Under the pieces are notes generated by a model that was not told the DNA's origin, did not search any database, and worked only from the letters and a program-made list of their open reading frames with translations. From Streptomyces mangrovi (GTDB taxonomy: Bacteria; Actinomycetota; Actinomycetes; Streptomycetales; Streptomycetaceae), in NCBI RefSeq assembly GCF_900114215.1, contig NZ_FOSG01000004.1:62001-126000 (forward strand): DNA of 64,000 bases. Reading direction: 5' to 3'. Shown here piece by piece: positions 24,266-31,935 of the stretch (position 1 is the first letter of the stretch; each line of letters begins with the position of its first letter). The position numbers and the translations under genes are program-made.

Positions 24266-26013
24266 GCGCCTACGACCCGTCCTCGCGGGAGCCCGACCAG
24301 CTCCGCGAACAGCTGAGCCGGCTCTTCCGCCACCGCGCCGTCATCGCCTCCGGTCTGCTGCTGGGCGCCGTCTGCGGCGGGGCCGTGTCCACCGCGGGCG
24401 GCACGGACTACACCGCCACCGGCGAGGTCGTCGTACAGGCCATCAGCACCGCGCCGTTCGAGGCCGGCGGGGTCTCGGCCGACAAGCAGATCAGCATGGG
24501 CACCGAGCGGCAGGTCGCCCGGAGTGCCACGGTCGCCGGACGCGCCGCCGAGGAGCTGGGCGGGGGAGCCGACCCGGCGCAGCTCCTCGACGGTCTGCGG
24601 GTGAGCAACCCCCCCGACACGCAGATCCTGGAGTTCGAGTACACGGCCGACTCGCCGCGGGAGGCGGCCGAACGCGTCAACGCCTTCGTACGCGCCTATC
24701 TGGACCACCGCGAGGCAGCCGTCGTCCGGCGCATCGACAACACCGTCGCCGAGCTGAACGAGGAACTCCAGCCCCTGATCGACCAGCGCGAGGAGCTGGA
24801 CGAGGAGATCGCCGGCGCGTCCACCGAGTCCGCCCGGCAGACCGCCGAGTCCGAACGCGCCAACCTCGCCGCCCGCATAGCCGACCTCCAGGGACGCGTC
24901 ACCGGACTGAAGACCCTGGACACCTCCCCCGGCGACGTGGTGCGCCGGGGCGAGGCCCCCGAGGCGCCCTCCGGCCCCGGTATCGCGGTACTCGTACTGG
25001 TCGGATCCGTCGCCGGACTGGCCGGCGGACTGCTCGCCGCCTGGATCCGCTCCCTGCTGGACCCGCGGGCGCGCTCGGCCGGCGAGGTGCGCACCGCACT
25101 GCGCGCGCCCGTGCTCGGCGCCCTGCCGCGGCGGCGGGACGGCGCGGGGATCCTGGAGGTCGGTCCGTCCCGCGGCGGGGAGCGGGCCGAGGAGTTCCGC
25201 ACGATCGCCCTGCGCGCGCTGCGCCACCCGCGCCTGGCGGAGCCCGGCGGCCTGCTGGTCGTGTCCGCCCGGGAGCACCCCGGGACCCTGCCCGCCGCGG
25301 TCAACCTCGCCGCGGCCCTGGCCGAGACCGGCCGCGACGTGCTGCTGGTCGAGGCCGACCCGCGTACGCCGCGCCTGGCCGGGGAGCTCCCCGTGCGCGG
25401 CGCCGTCCGCGAGCCCGTGCCGGGCCGCTGGCCGGACGGCGCGCGGGCCACCGTGGACACCGGTACCGCCGGATACCTCGAACTCGTCCCCGGATGCCGG
25501 GTGCCCGACGCCGCACGGGCACTGAACTCACCCGGTTTCACCGGGCTGCTGAGCGGGGCCGCCGAGCGGGGCGAGTACGTCGTGGCCGTCACCGCGCCAC
25601 TGCTGTCCCATGCGGACGGCACGGCCGTGGCCGGACTGGCGCGCGGGGTGCTGGTGGTCTGCGATCCGGACACCACCCTCAGGGAGGACCTGGACCGGGT
25701 GCGGGACCTGGTCACCTCCGTCGGCGGGCACGTCCTGGGCGCGGTGCTGTACGAGGGCGGCCGCAAGCGCCGCCGCAATCCCTCTCCCGCCGCGCCCTCG
25801 GCGACCTTCGAGCCCGCCGAACCGGCCTCGCCCGCCTCGCCCGCAGGGACGGGCGGCGGCCCCGGCCCCGGCCCCGGTCCCGGCGGCACGGGCGAGGACA
25901 CCGTGGCGCTCAAACGGCTCGAACCGGAGCCGTCCGACGCCCGTCCGGACACCGCCTACGGCTCGTACGGCCGGTACCGGCGCACCGGCGACGGCACCGC
26001 CCCGCGCCCGTGA
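24262..26013 (+). CDS. Wzz/Wzc-like chain-length protein with degenerate BY-kinase domain
   Basis: 583 residues. Residues 1-250 form a Wzz-type domain: a transmembrane helix (AVIASGLLLGAVCGGAV), an extracytoplasmic coiled-coil region (ELNEELQPLIDQREELDEEI) and a second helix (IAVLVLVGSVAGLAGGLLAAW). The rest aligns with a bacterial tyrosine kinase (EEFRTIALRALRHP, VNLAAALAETGRDVLLVEADPRTPRL). The Walker A GxGKST is replaced by SAREHPGTLP with no lysine, and Walker A' Asp is Glu, so ATP hydrolysis is unlikely. The C-tail still has a tyrosine cluster (YGSYGRYRR). It should control export length or assembly without kinase activity. Confidence 0.82.
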   Translation: MSAYDPSSREPDQLREQLSRLFRHRAVIASGLLLGAVCGGAVSTAGGTDYTATGEVVVQAISTAPFEAGGVSADKQISMGTERQVARSATVAGRAAEELGGGADPAQLLDGLRVSNPPDTQILEFEYTADSPREAAERVNAFVRAYLDHREAAVVRRIDNTVAELNEELQPLIDQREELDEEIAGASTESARQTAESERANLAARIADLQGRVTGLKTLDTSPGDVVRRGEAPEAPSGPGIAVLVLVGSVAGLAGGLLAAWIRSLLDPRARSAGEVRTALRAPVLGALPRRRDGAGILEVGPSRGGERAEEFRTIALRALRHPRLAEPGGLLVVSAREHPGTLPAAVNLAAALAETGRDVLLVEADPRTPRLAGELPVRGAVREPVPGRWPDGARATVDTGTAGYLELVPGCRVPDAARALNSPGFTGLLSGAAERGEYVVAVTAPLLSHADGTAVAGLARGVLVVCDPDTTLREDLDRVRDLVTSVGGHVLGAVLYEGGRKRRRNPSPAAPSATFEPAEPASPASPAGTGGGPGPGPGPGGTGEDTVALKRLEPEPSDARPDTAYGSYGRYRRTGDGTAPRP

Positions 26014-27590
26014 CCGGCACACGGCCCGCCGCGCACGGCGGCACGGCGGCCGGGGCACGCGCCCGGGGGGTCGCCGCGACCGTGCGCGGCGGCTGGTTCG
26101 GCTTCGCGGGCTCCGCCGTCAACGCGCTGTTCGGCTTCCTCCTGGTCGCCGTCGTCACCCGCGGGCTCGGCGCGCACGGGGCCGGCGCGGTCTTCGCGGG
26201 AGTCGCCGCGTTCACCATCGTGAGCAACGCCTGCAAGCTGGGCGCCGACACCGCGCTGGTGCGCTTCGTCTCCCGCGACCTGGAACTCACCGGCGGGGCC
26301 GGCGTACCGGCGCTGCTGCGCACCGCCGTGCCGCCCGCCCTGGCGGCGAGCACGGCGTGTGCGGCGATGCTGTTCCTCTCGCCGGCTCCGGCGACCTGGC
26401 TGCTGCCCGGCCTCCCCGCCGGGCAGGCGCTGACGGTGGTGCGGCTGTTCGCGCTCCTCCTGCCGGTGGCGACCGTCTCCCTGGTGCTGCTGGGAGCCAC
26501 CCGCGGATACGGCTCGGTGGTCCCCTTCGTGGGCGTGGAGCAGATCGGCAAACCCGTACTGCGGGTGGTGCTCGCGCTGCCCCTGGTCCTGCTCGCACCG
26601 AGCGTGCTCGCGCTGTCCGCGGCCTGGCTGGCCCCCGCCCTGCTGGGCGCGGCGGCGGCCTGGGTCTCGCTGCGCCGCTCCCGCGCGGCACACCGCGGCG
26701 GCCCGGGCAGGCCAGGGGAGGAGCGGCCCGTCTCCCCGGGCGAGTTCTGGTCCTTCGCCGGCCCCCGCGCCCTGTCCTCGGTCTTCGACATCGCCGCCGT
26801 CTGGATCGGGGTGGTCCTGCTGTCGGCGCTGGGCACCGGCACCGAGGCCGGGATCTACACGGCCGTCGGCCGGCTGGTGACCGCCGGCACCCTGCTCCAG
26901 CTCGCGGTACGCCTCGCCGTGGCCGCGCAGATCAGCAGACTGCTGACGGTCGGCCTGGAGCGGGAGGCGGAGCATCTGCACCGGCTGTCGACCCGGTGGA
27001 TCGTGCTGTTCTCCTGGCCCCTGTTCATGCTGCTCGCGGCCTTCCCCGCCGCCGTGCTCTCCCTGTTCGGACCCGGCTTCGGCCAGGGCGCCGCCGCGCT
27101 GGTGGTGCTGTCGGCGGCCTGCGTGGTCAACGTCGGGGTCGGCAACGCGCAGACGGTCGTCCTCATGGCCGGCCGCAGCACCTGGAACCTGGCGACGGCC
27201 GGTGCGGGCTTCGCCGCCCAGCTCGGCGCCGGGATCTGGCTGGTGCCGCGGTACGGGGTGACGGGCGCGGCCCTGGCCTGGGGGCTGGCGATCGTGGTGG
27301 ACAACACCGCCTCGGCGCTGCTGGTGCGGCGGCTGGGCTTCCGTACCGCCGACCGCGGCTACCTCCACGCCGCGGCCGTGGCCGTCGCCGCCGTCGCGCC
27401 GCCGGCGTTCGCCGCCCGCCTGCTGTGGGGGGACACCCTCTGGGGCGCTGTGCTGGGCGGTGCTTTCGCCGTCTGCGGGTTCTGCGCGGCCCTGTGGCGC
27501 TATCGTGTGCCGCTGGGGGTGGGGGAGTTCCTCCGGGCGCTGCGCAAGGGCAGCGAGGGGAAGTCGCGCCGAGCAAGCCGAGCAAGCTGA
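26010..27590 (+). CDS. Wzx-like polysaccharide flippase (MOP superfamily)
   Basis: 526 residues, GTG start overlapping the previous stop (GTGA). Twelve to fourteen hydrophobic segments with MOP-type sequence: GGWFGFAGSAVNALFGFLLVAVVTRGLG at the N-terminus and AGRSTWNLATAGAGFAAQLGAGIWLVPRYGVTGAALAWG in the C-terminal half, which is the polysaccharide-synthase/flippase repeat. It should flip undecaprenyl-linked repeat units to the outer face for the polymerase. The C-terminus is a basic cytoplasmic tail (RKGSEGKSRRASRAS). Last gene of the polymerase/Wzc-like/flippase operon. Confidence 0.9.
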   Translation: MTGTRPAAHGGTAAGARARGVAATVRGGWFGFAGSAVNALFGFLLVAVVTRGLGAHGAGAVFAGVAAFTIVSNACKLGADTALVRFVSRDLELTGGAGVPALLRTAVPPALAASTACAAMLFLSPAPATWLLPGLPAGQALTVVRLFALLLPVATVSLVLLGATRGYGSVVPFVGVEQIGKPVLRVVLALPLVLLAPSVLALSAAWLAPALLGAAAAWVSLRRSRAAHRGGPGRPGEERPVSPGEFWSFAGPRALSSVFDIAAVWIGVVLLSALGTGTEAGIYTAVGRLVTAGTLLQLAVRLAVAAQISRLLTVGLEREAEHLHRLSTRWIVLFSWPLFMLLAAFPAAVLSLFGPGFGQGAAALVVLSAACVVNVGVGNAQTVVLMAGRSTWNLATAGAGFAAQLGAGIWLVPRYGVTGAALAWGLAIVVDNTASALLVRRLGFRTADRGYLHAAAVAVAAVAPPAFAARLLWGDTLWGAVLGGAFAVCGFCAALWRYRVPLGVGEFLRALRKGSEGKSRRASRAS

Positions 27591-27686
27591 ACCGATGGGG
27601 TGGCCGCCGCGTGCGCCGACCGGCGCGGGCGCCCTCCCCGCCCCGGCTCGTTCCGTCCGCGCTCATGCGTTTCCAGGGGGGAATCC

Positions 27687-29225
27687 ATGCGCAGAAGAAG
27701 AACCGTCACGACCCTGCTCGCCGCCGCTGTACTCGGCCTGTCGTCCACGGCGTTAGGGGCCGGGCCGGCCCAGGCCGCCGGCGAGACCACCCTGACCGCC
27801 GATCCGCTGGAGACCTGGCAGACCGACGGCGTCGTCTGGGCCCTGGCCTACGCACGGGGCGTCGTCTACGTGGGGGGCTCCTTCGAGCACATCCGCCCGC
27901 CCGGGGCCGCGCCCGGCGCCGGCGAACTGCCGCGGAAGAACTTCGCCGCCTTCGACGCGGTGACCGGTGAGCCCCTCCCGTGCGCACCGGAGTTCACCGG
28001 AGGCGTGGAAACCGTGCGGGCCCTGAAACCGTCCCCCGACGGCTCGCTGCTCTACATCGGCGGCTCCTTCGGCAGCGCCGGGGGAGTGGGACGCTCCAAC
28101 ACCGCCGCCCTGAACACCGGCGACTGCACCATCGGCTCCGACTGGAAGCCGGTGGTCTCCTCGACCGTGCGGGCCATCGACGTCACCGACGACACCGTCT
28201 ACATCGGCGGCCAGTTCACCACCGTCCAGGGGCGGACCCGCGAACGCGTCGCGGCCCTGGCCCCCGACAGCACCCTGCTGCCCTTCGACGTCACCGTCCG
28301 CGGATCGTCGATCTCCAACGACCCCATCCCGGGCATCAACGCCATCACCGCCGTCCCCCACCTGAACAAGGTCATCATCGGCGGCCGCTTCACCTCCATC
28401 AACGGCAGCCTCCTGAACAGCGTGCACGCGCTGGTCGGCCTGGACGCGGCCACCGGGCGGATCACCGACCGCTTCACCGGCTGGATCCCGCGCAAGTCGG
28501 CGGTGAAATCCCTGGTCAACGACGGCACCAACTTCTATCTGGGCGCCGAGGGCACCGGCGGCGGGGTCTTCGACGGCCGTGCGGCCGGACGGCTCTCGGA
28601 CGGGGCGATGCTGTGGAAGGACACCTGCCTGGGCGCCACCCAGGCCGTGGTGCCCCACCGGGGCGTGCTCTACAGCGGCTCGCACGCGCACAACTGCGGC
28701 GACACCCCCGGCGGCTTCCCCGAGCACCGAAACCGCCAGCACCTGCTGGCCCAGTCGATCTCCGACGAGACGATCCTGCCGTGGTTCCCCGACACCAACG
28801 ACGGCATCGGCGAGCAGATCGGCCCGCGCGCCATGGTCATGGCCGACGAAATCCTGTGGACGGGCGGAGAGTTCACCACCGTCAACGAGAAACCGCAGCA
28901 GGGACTGACCCGCTTCGCGGCCGGACCGGACACCGGAGCGCCCCAGGTACCGCTGATGAGCGGCGCCACCGGCGACAGAGGGAAGATCGAGCTCGGCTGG
29001 AAGGCCTCCTGGGACCGTGACGACGGGAACTTGACCTACCTGCTCTACCGGGACGGCGTCTACCTGACCTCCATCGAGCAGGACTCCCGCTACTGGGACC
29101 GGCCCATGATGGGCTACACCGACACCGTGGAGCCCGGCGCCACCCACCGCTACTCGCTGGAGGTCACCGACGGCACCAACCTCTCGGGACGCAACGGCCC
29201 CGTGTATGTGACAGCCGGCAGCTGA
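27687..29225 (+). CDS. Secreted beta-propeller protein with delta-60-type repeats
   Basis: 512 residues with a Sec signal peptide (basic MRRRRT, hydrophobic core, AQA-A cleavage near residue 31). Five repeats carry the pattern h-x-GG-x-F: YVGGSFEHI, YIGGSFGSAGG, YIGGQFTTVQG, IIGGRFTSING and WTGGEFTTVN. The C-terminal 95 residues look like a fibronectin-III domain (LTYLLYRDGVYLTS). It is probably a cell-surface or secreted binding protein; no catalytic residues are visible. ATG follows a GGGGGG ribosome-binding site. Codon 23 is TTA, inside the signal peptide, so secretion should wait for bldA tRNA. The position inside the locus suggests a polysaccharide-associated role. Confidence 0.8.
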   Translation: MRRRRTVTTLLAAAVLGLSSTALGAGPAQAAGETTLTADPLETWQTDGVVWALAYARGVVYVGGSFEHIRPPGAAPGAGELPRKNFAAFDAVTGEPLPCAPEFTGGVETVRALKPSPDGSLLYIGGSFGSAGGVGRSNTAALNTGDCTIGSDWKPVVSSTVRAIDVTDDTVYIGGQFTTVQGRTRERVAALAPDSTLLPFDVTVRGSSISNDPIPGINAITAVPHLNKVIIGGRFTSINGSLLNSVHALVGLDAATGRITDRFTGWIPRKSAVKSLVNDGTNFYLGAEGTGGGVFDGRAAGRLSDGAMLWKDTCLGATQAVVPHRGVLYSGSHAHNCGDTPGGFPEHRNRQHLLAQSISDETILPWFPDTNDGIGEQIGPRAMVMADEILWTGGEFTTVNEKPQQGLTRFAAGPDTGAPQVPLMSGATGDRGKIELGWKASWDRDDGNLTYLLYRDGVYLTSIEQDSRYWDRPMMGYTDTVEPGATHRYSLEVTDGTNLSGRNGPVYVTAGS

Positions 29226-29258
29226 CCCGACCGCACGCCGAGGAGCCGAGGAGAGCGG

Positions 29259-29687
29259 ATGACGCACCGAGTGGGCTACGCGCCCGGGGTGTACGACTTG
29301 TTCCACATCGGGCACCTGAACATCCTGCGGCACGCCAGGAGCCGCTGCGACTACCTGGTGGCCGGGTTGGTGTCCGACGAGATGGCCCGGCAGGCCAAGG
29401 GCAGATCGCCGGTCGTGCCGCTCACCGAGCGGCTGGAGATCGTACGCAGCATCCGCTTCGTGGACGCGGCGTTCGTGGAGACGGTGCCCGACAAGCTGGA
29501 GACCTGGCGGCAGGTGCGCTTCGACGTCATCTTCAAGGGCGACGACTGGCAGGGCACGGAGAAGGGGGAGAAGCTGGAGCGCGACTTCGCCGGCGTCGGG
29601 GTCGAGGTCGTGTACTTCCCCTACACCGTCCACACCTCCAGCACGCTGCTGAGGCGGGCACTCGACGGACTGGTCGAGTCGGCCTGA
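29259..29687 (+). CDS. TagD-like cytidylyltransferase (glycerol-3-phosphate type)
   Basis: 142 residues, the whole length of a TagD-like nucleotidyltransferase. GVYDLFHIGHLNIL contains the HxGH nucleotide-binding motif; RSPVVPLTERLEIVRSI corresponds to the RTxGISTT-equivalent downstream region and DVIFKGDDWQG to the metal/CTP site. It likely makes CDP-glycerol or another CDP-alcohol. AGGAGAGC precedes the ATG. It faces a CDP-alcohol phosphotransferase gene across a strong terminator, so an activated alcohol made here could be used there, for example for a phosphoglycerol-type polymer or decoration. Confidence 0.85.
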   Translation: MTHRVGYAPGVYDLFHIGHLNILRHARSRCDYLVAGLVSDEMARQAKGRSPVVPLTERLEIVRSIRFVDAAFVETVPDKLETWRQVRFDVIFKGDDWQGTEKGEKLERDFAGVGVEVVYFPYTVHTSSTLLRRALDGLVESA

Positions 29688-29721
29688 GCCCGCCGCGCGG
29701 CGCACCGCCGTCCTCCACGCG

Positions 29722-29758
29722 GTCCTCCCGCCGCCCCGGCCCGGGGCGGCGGGAGGAC
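29722..29758. terminator. Strong bidirectional terminator
   Basis: Arms of 18 bases (29722-29739 and 29741-29758, GTCCTCCCGCCGCCCCGG and its complement) around one central base; a realistic hairpin has a 16-bp stem with a five-base loop. It lies between the convergent cytidylyltransferase and CDP-alcohol phosphotransferase genes. Confidence 0.85.
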
Positions 29759-29774
29759 AGGACAGGCCGGCCGG

Positions 29775-30500
29775 TCAGCGGGCGGGGGCGGACAGCTCGC
29801 GGTACCACTTCGCCAGGAACGCCGGCAGGAACAGCAGATGGGCGGCGAGCAGCGAGCAGTACAGCACCAGGAACAGCTCGCGGCTGCCCAGGAAGAGGAA
29901 CACCGCGCACAGCAGCCCGTAGTCCACCGGCAGCAGCGCCACCGAGCGGAGCGCGGAGGGCGCGGAGGCCGCGGGCGCCCCCGCCCCGGAGCCTGCCGCG
30001 TTCCGCTTCAGCTGCTCGGTGAGGACGCCGCCGAAGAAGACCGTCACGGCGGCGAACTGGAAGGCGAGCGGGATGAGCAGGTACACCGGGTCGGAGAATC
30101 CGAAGTGGCGGTGGAAACAGATGAGCACCGCCGTGTGGAGCGCGAGCATCTTCGCGCAGTCCACCACATGGTCCAGCCACTCCCCGGCCGGGCTGCCCCG
30201 CCGCGTCAGCCGGGCGAGCTGCCCGTCGGCCGAGTCCAGCGCGAAGCCGGTCACCAGTGCGGCGAACACCCCCAGCGCCAGACCGTGCGAGGGCGGCAGC
30301 ACGGCGATCAGCGCCACCCCCGTGAACGTGAACACCGCGCTGACCGCCGTGACCTGGTTGGGCGACATCCGCGTGCCGTAGGCCGCGGCGGCCAGTAACC
30401 GGCCGGCGGGCCGGTTGACGTACCGCGAGTACAGCGACACCCCCTTGGCCGACTTCTGCGCCGCCGCCAACTCCCCCACCGCGTAACGGAACCGGCTCAC
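29775..30500 (-). CDS. CDP-alcohol phosphatidyltransferase family protein
   Basis: 241 residues, six hydrophobic segments. The family motif D-x2-DG-x2-AR-x8-G-x3-D-x3-D is present as DSADGQLARLTRRGSPAGEWLDHVVDC. These integral membrane enzymes move a phosphoalcohol from a CDP-alcohol to an acceptor alcohol, as in phosphatidyl-inositol-phosphate or -glycerol synthesis. Acceptor unknown. GTG at 30500 follows a G-rich ribosome-binding site (GGGGGGAGA). Codon 35 is TTA (30396-30398), the fourth such codon in the polysaccharide locus, which ties this gene to the same developmental control. Confidence 0.85.
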   Translation of the reverse strand: MSRFRYAVGELAAAQKSAKGVSLYSRYVNRPAGRLLAAAAYGTRMSPNQVTAVSAVFTFTGVALIAVLPPSHGLALGVFAALVTGFALDSADGQLARLTRRGSPAGEWLDHVVDCAKMLALHTAVLICFHRHFGFSDPVYLLIPLAFQFAAVTVFFGGVLTEQLKRNAAGSGAGAPAASAPSALRSVALLPVDYGLLCAVFLFLGSRELFLVLYCSLLAAHLLFLPAFLAKWYRELSAPAR

Positions 30501-30531
30501 CGTCTCTCCCCCCAACTCGGATCCCCACTCG

Positions 30532-30563
30532 AAGCACGCAAGCACACAAGCACACAAACAAGC
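30532..30563 (+). repeat. Short tandem AAGCACAC repeat
   Basis: Four consecutive 8-base units (AAGCACGC, AAGCACAC, AAGCACAC, AAACAAGC) in the 268-base divergent region between the CDP-alcohol enzyme and sbcD. It is followed by AAGGAG and an in-frame ATG at 30577, an alternative upstream start for sbcD. Confidence 0.6.
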
Positions 30564-30768
30564 GCGAAGGAGCATCATGGCAGGCGGCCCCCGCGGGCTC
30601 CCCGGCGCCGCGAGCCGGGTGCGGTCCGCCGGCCGTCCGGCCGCCGGGCGCCCCGAGCCGCCCGATTCGCCCGTCCGGGGCATTTCGCCGAACGGATCGT
30701 GCGAGAATCCGGAGGGCGGCCGACGGGGGGCGAGGAGAGGGACAGACGTTGCGGGGCGGAGCCGGATC

Positions 30769-31935
30769 TTGAGACTGCTGCACACCTCCGACTGGCACCT
30801 GGGCCGGAGCTTCCACCGGGTGGGCCTGCTGTCCGCGCAGGAGGCATTCGTCGACCACCTGGTGGAGGTGGCGCGCACCGAGCGCGTCGACGCCGTCCTC
30901 GTCGCCGGGGACGTCTACGACCGGGCGGTGCCGCCGCTGGCCGCCGTCGAACTCTTCGACGACACCCTGCACCGCCTGGCGGACCTCGGCGTGCCGACGG
31001 TCATGATCTCCGGCAACCACGACTCGGCCCGCCGGCTGGGGGTGGCCGCCGGGCTCATCGAGCGGGCGGGCATCCATCTGCGCACCGACCCCGCCGGCTG
31101 CGCCACCCCCGTCCTGCTGTCCGACGCCCACGGCGAGGTGGCGTTCTACGGTCTGCCCTACCTGGAGCCGGCCCTGGTCAAGGACCACTTCGGGGTGGAG
31201 CGGGCCGGGCACGCGGCGGTGCTGGGCGCCGCCATGGACCGGGTGCGCGCCGACCTGGCCGCCCGCCCCGCCGGGACCCGCTCGGTCGTCCTCGCCCACG
31301 CCTTCGTCACCGGGGGCGAGCCCTCCGACAGCGAGCGCGACATCACCGTGGGCGGTGTCGCCTCCGTCCCGGCCTCCGTCTTCGGGGGCGCCGACTACGC
31401 GGCGCTGGGCCACCTCCACGGCTGTCAGACGCTGACCGAGCGGATCCGCTACTCCGGATCGCCACTTGCCTACTCCTTCTCCGAGACCCACCACCGCAAG
31501 TCGGTGTGGCTGGTCGACCTCGGGCCGCACGGGGAGGTGGCGGCCGAGCGGATCGACTGCCCGGTGCCGCGCCCACTGGCGCGTGTCCGCGGGAGACTGG
31601 AGGAACTGCTCGCCGACCCCGCGCTGGAGCGCCACGAGCAGGCCTGGGTCGAGGCCACCCTCACCGACCCCGTCCGCCCGCGCGAGCCGATGGCCCGGCT
31701 CGCCGCCCGCTTCCCCCACGTCCTCACCCTCGTCTTCGACCCCGAGCGCGCCGAGCAGGGCCCCCTCGCCTCCTACGGACGCCGGCTGCGCGACCGCACC
31801 GACCAGGAGATCGCCGAGGACTTCGTCGCCCACGTCCGCGGCGGAGCGGAACCCGACGGAGACGAACGGGCCCTGCTGGGCGCGGCCCTGGACGCCGTAC
31901 GCGCCGACGCGGCCCGCACGGAGGCGCCCCGATGA
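30769..31935 (+). CDS. sbcD: SbcCD nuclease subunit D
   Basis: 388 residues, a Mre11-type metallophosphoesterase: HTSDWHLGRSF, VAGDVYDRAVPP, ISGNHDSARRLG, LAHAFVTGG and ALGHLHGCQ carry the metal ligands. With SbcC it cleaves hairpins and cruciforms in DNA. The TTG at 30769 was chosen because SbcD homology starts there (LRLLHTSDWHLG) and GGAG lies seven bases upstream. The frame, however, runs back to an ATG at 30577 with AAGGAG in front, which would add 64 Arg/Pro/Gly-rich residues unlike the family. It overlaps sbcC by ATGA. Confidence 0.92.
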   Translation: MRLLHTSDWHLGRSFHRVGLLSAQEAFVDHLVEVARTERVDAVLVAGDVYDRAVPPLAAVELFDDTLHRLADLGVPTVMISGNHDSARRLGVAAGLIERAGIHLRTDPAGCATPVLLSDAHGEVAFYGLPYLEPALVKDHFGVERAGHAAVLGAAMDRVRADLAARPAGTRSVVLAHAFVTGGEPSDSERDITVGGVASVPASVFGGADYAALGHLHGCQTLTERIRYSGSPLAYSFSETHHRKSVWLVDLGPHGEVAAERIDCPVPRPLARVRGRLEELLADPALERHEQAWVEATLTDPVRPREPMARLAARFPHVLTLVFDPERAEQGPLASYGRRLRDRTDQEIAEDFVAHVRGGAEPDGDERALLGAALDAVRADAARTEAPR

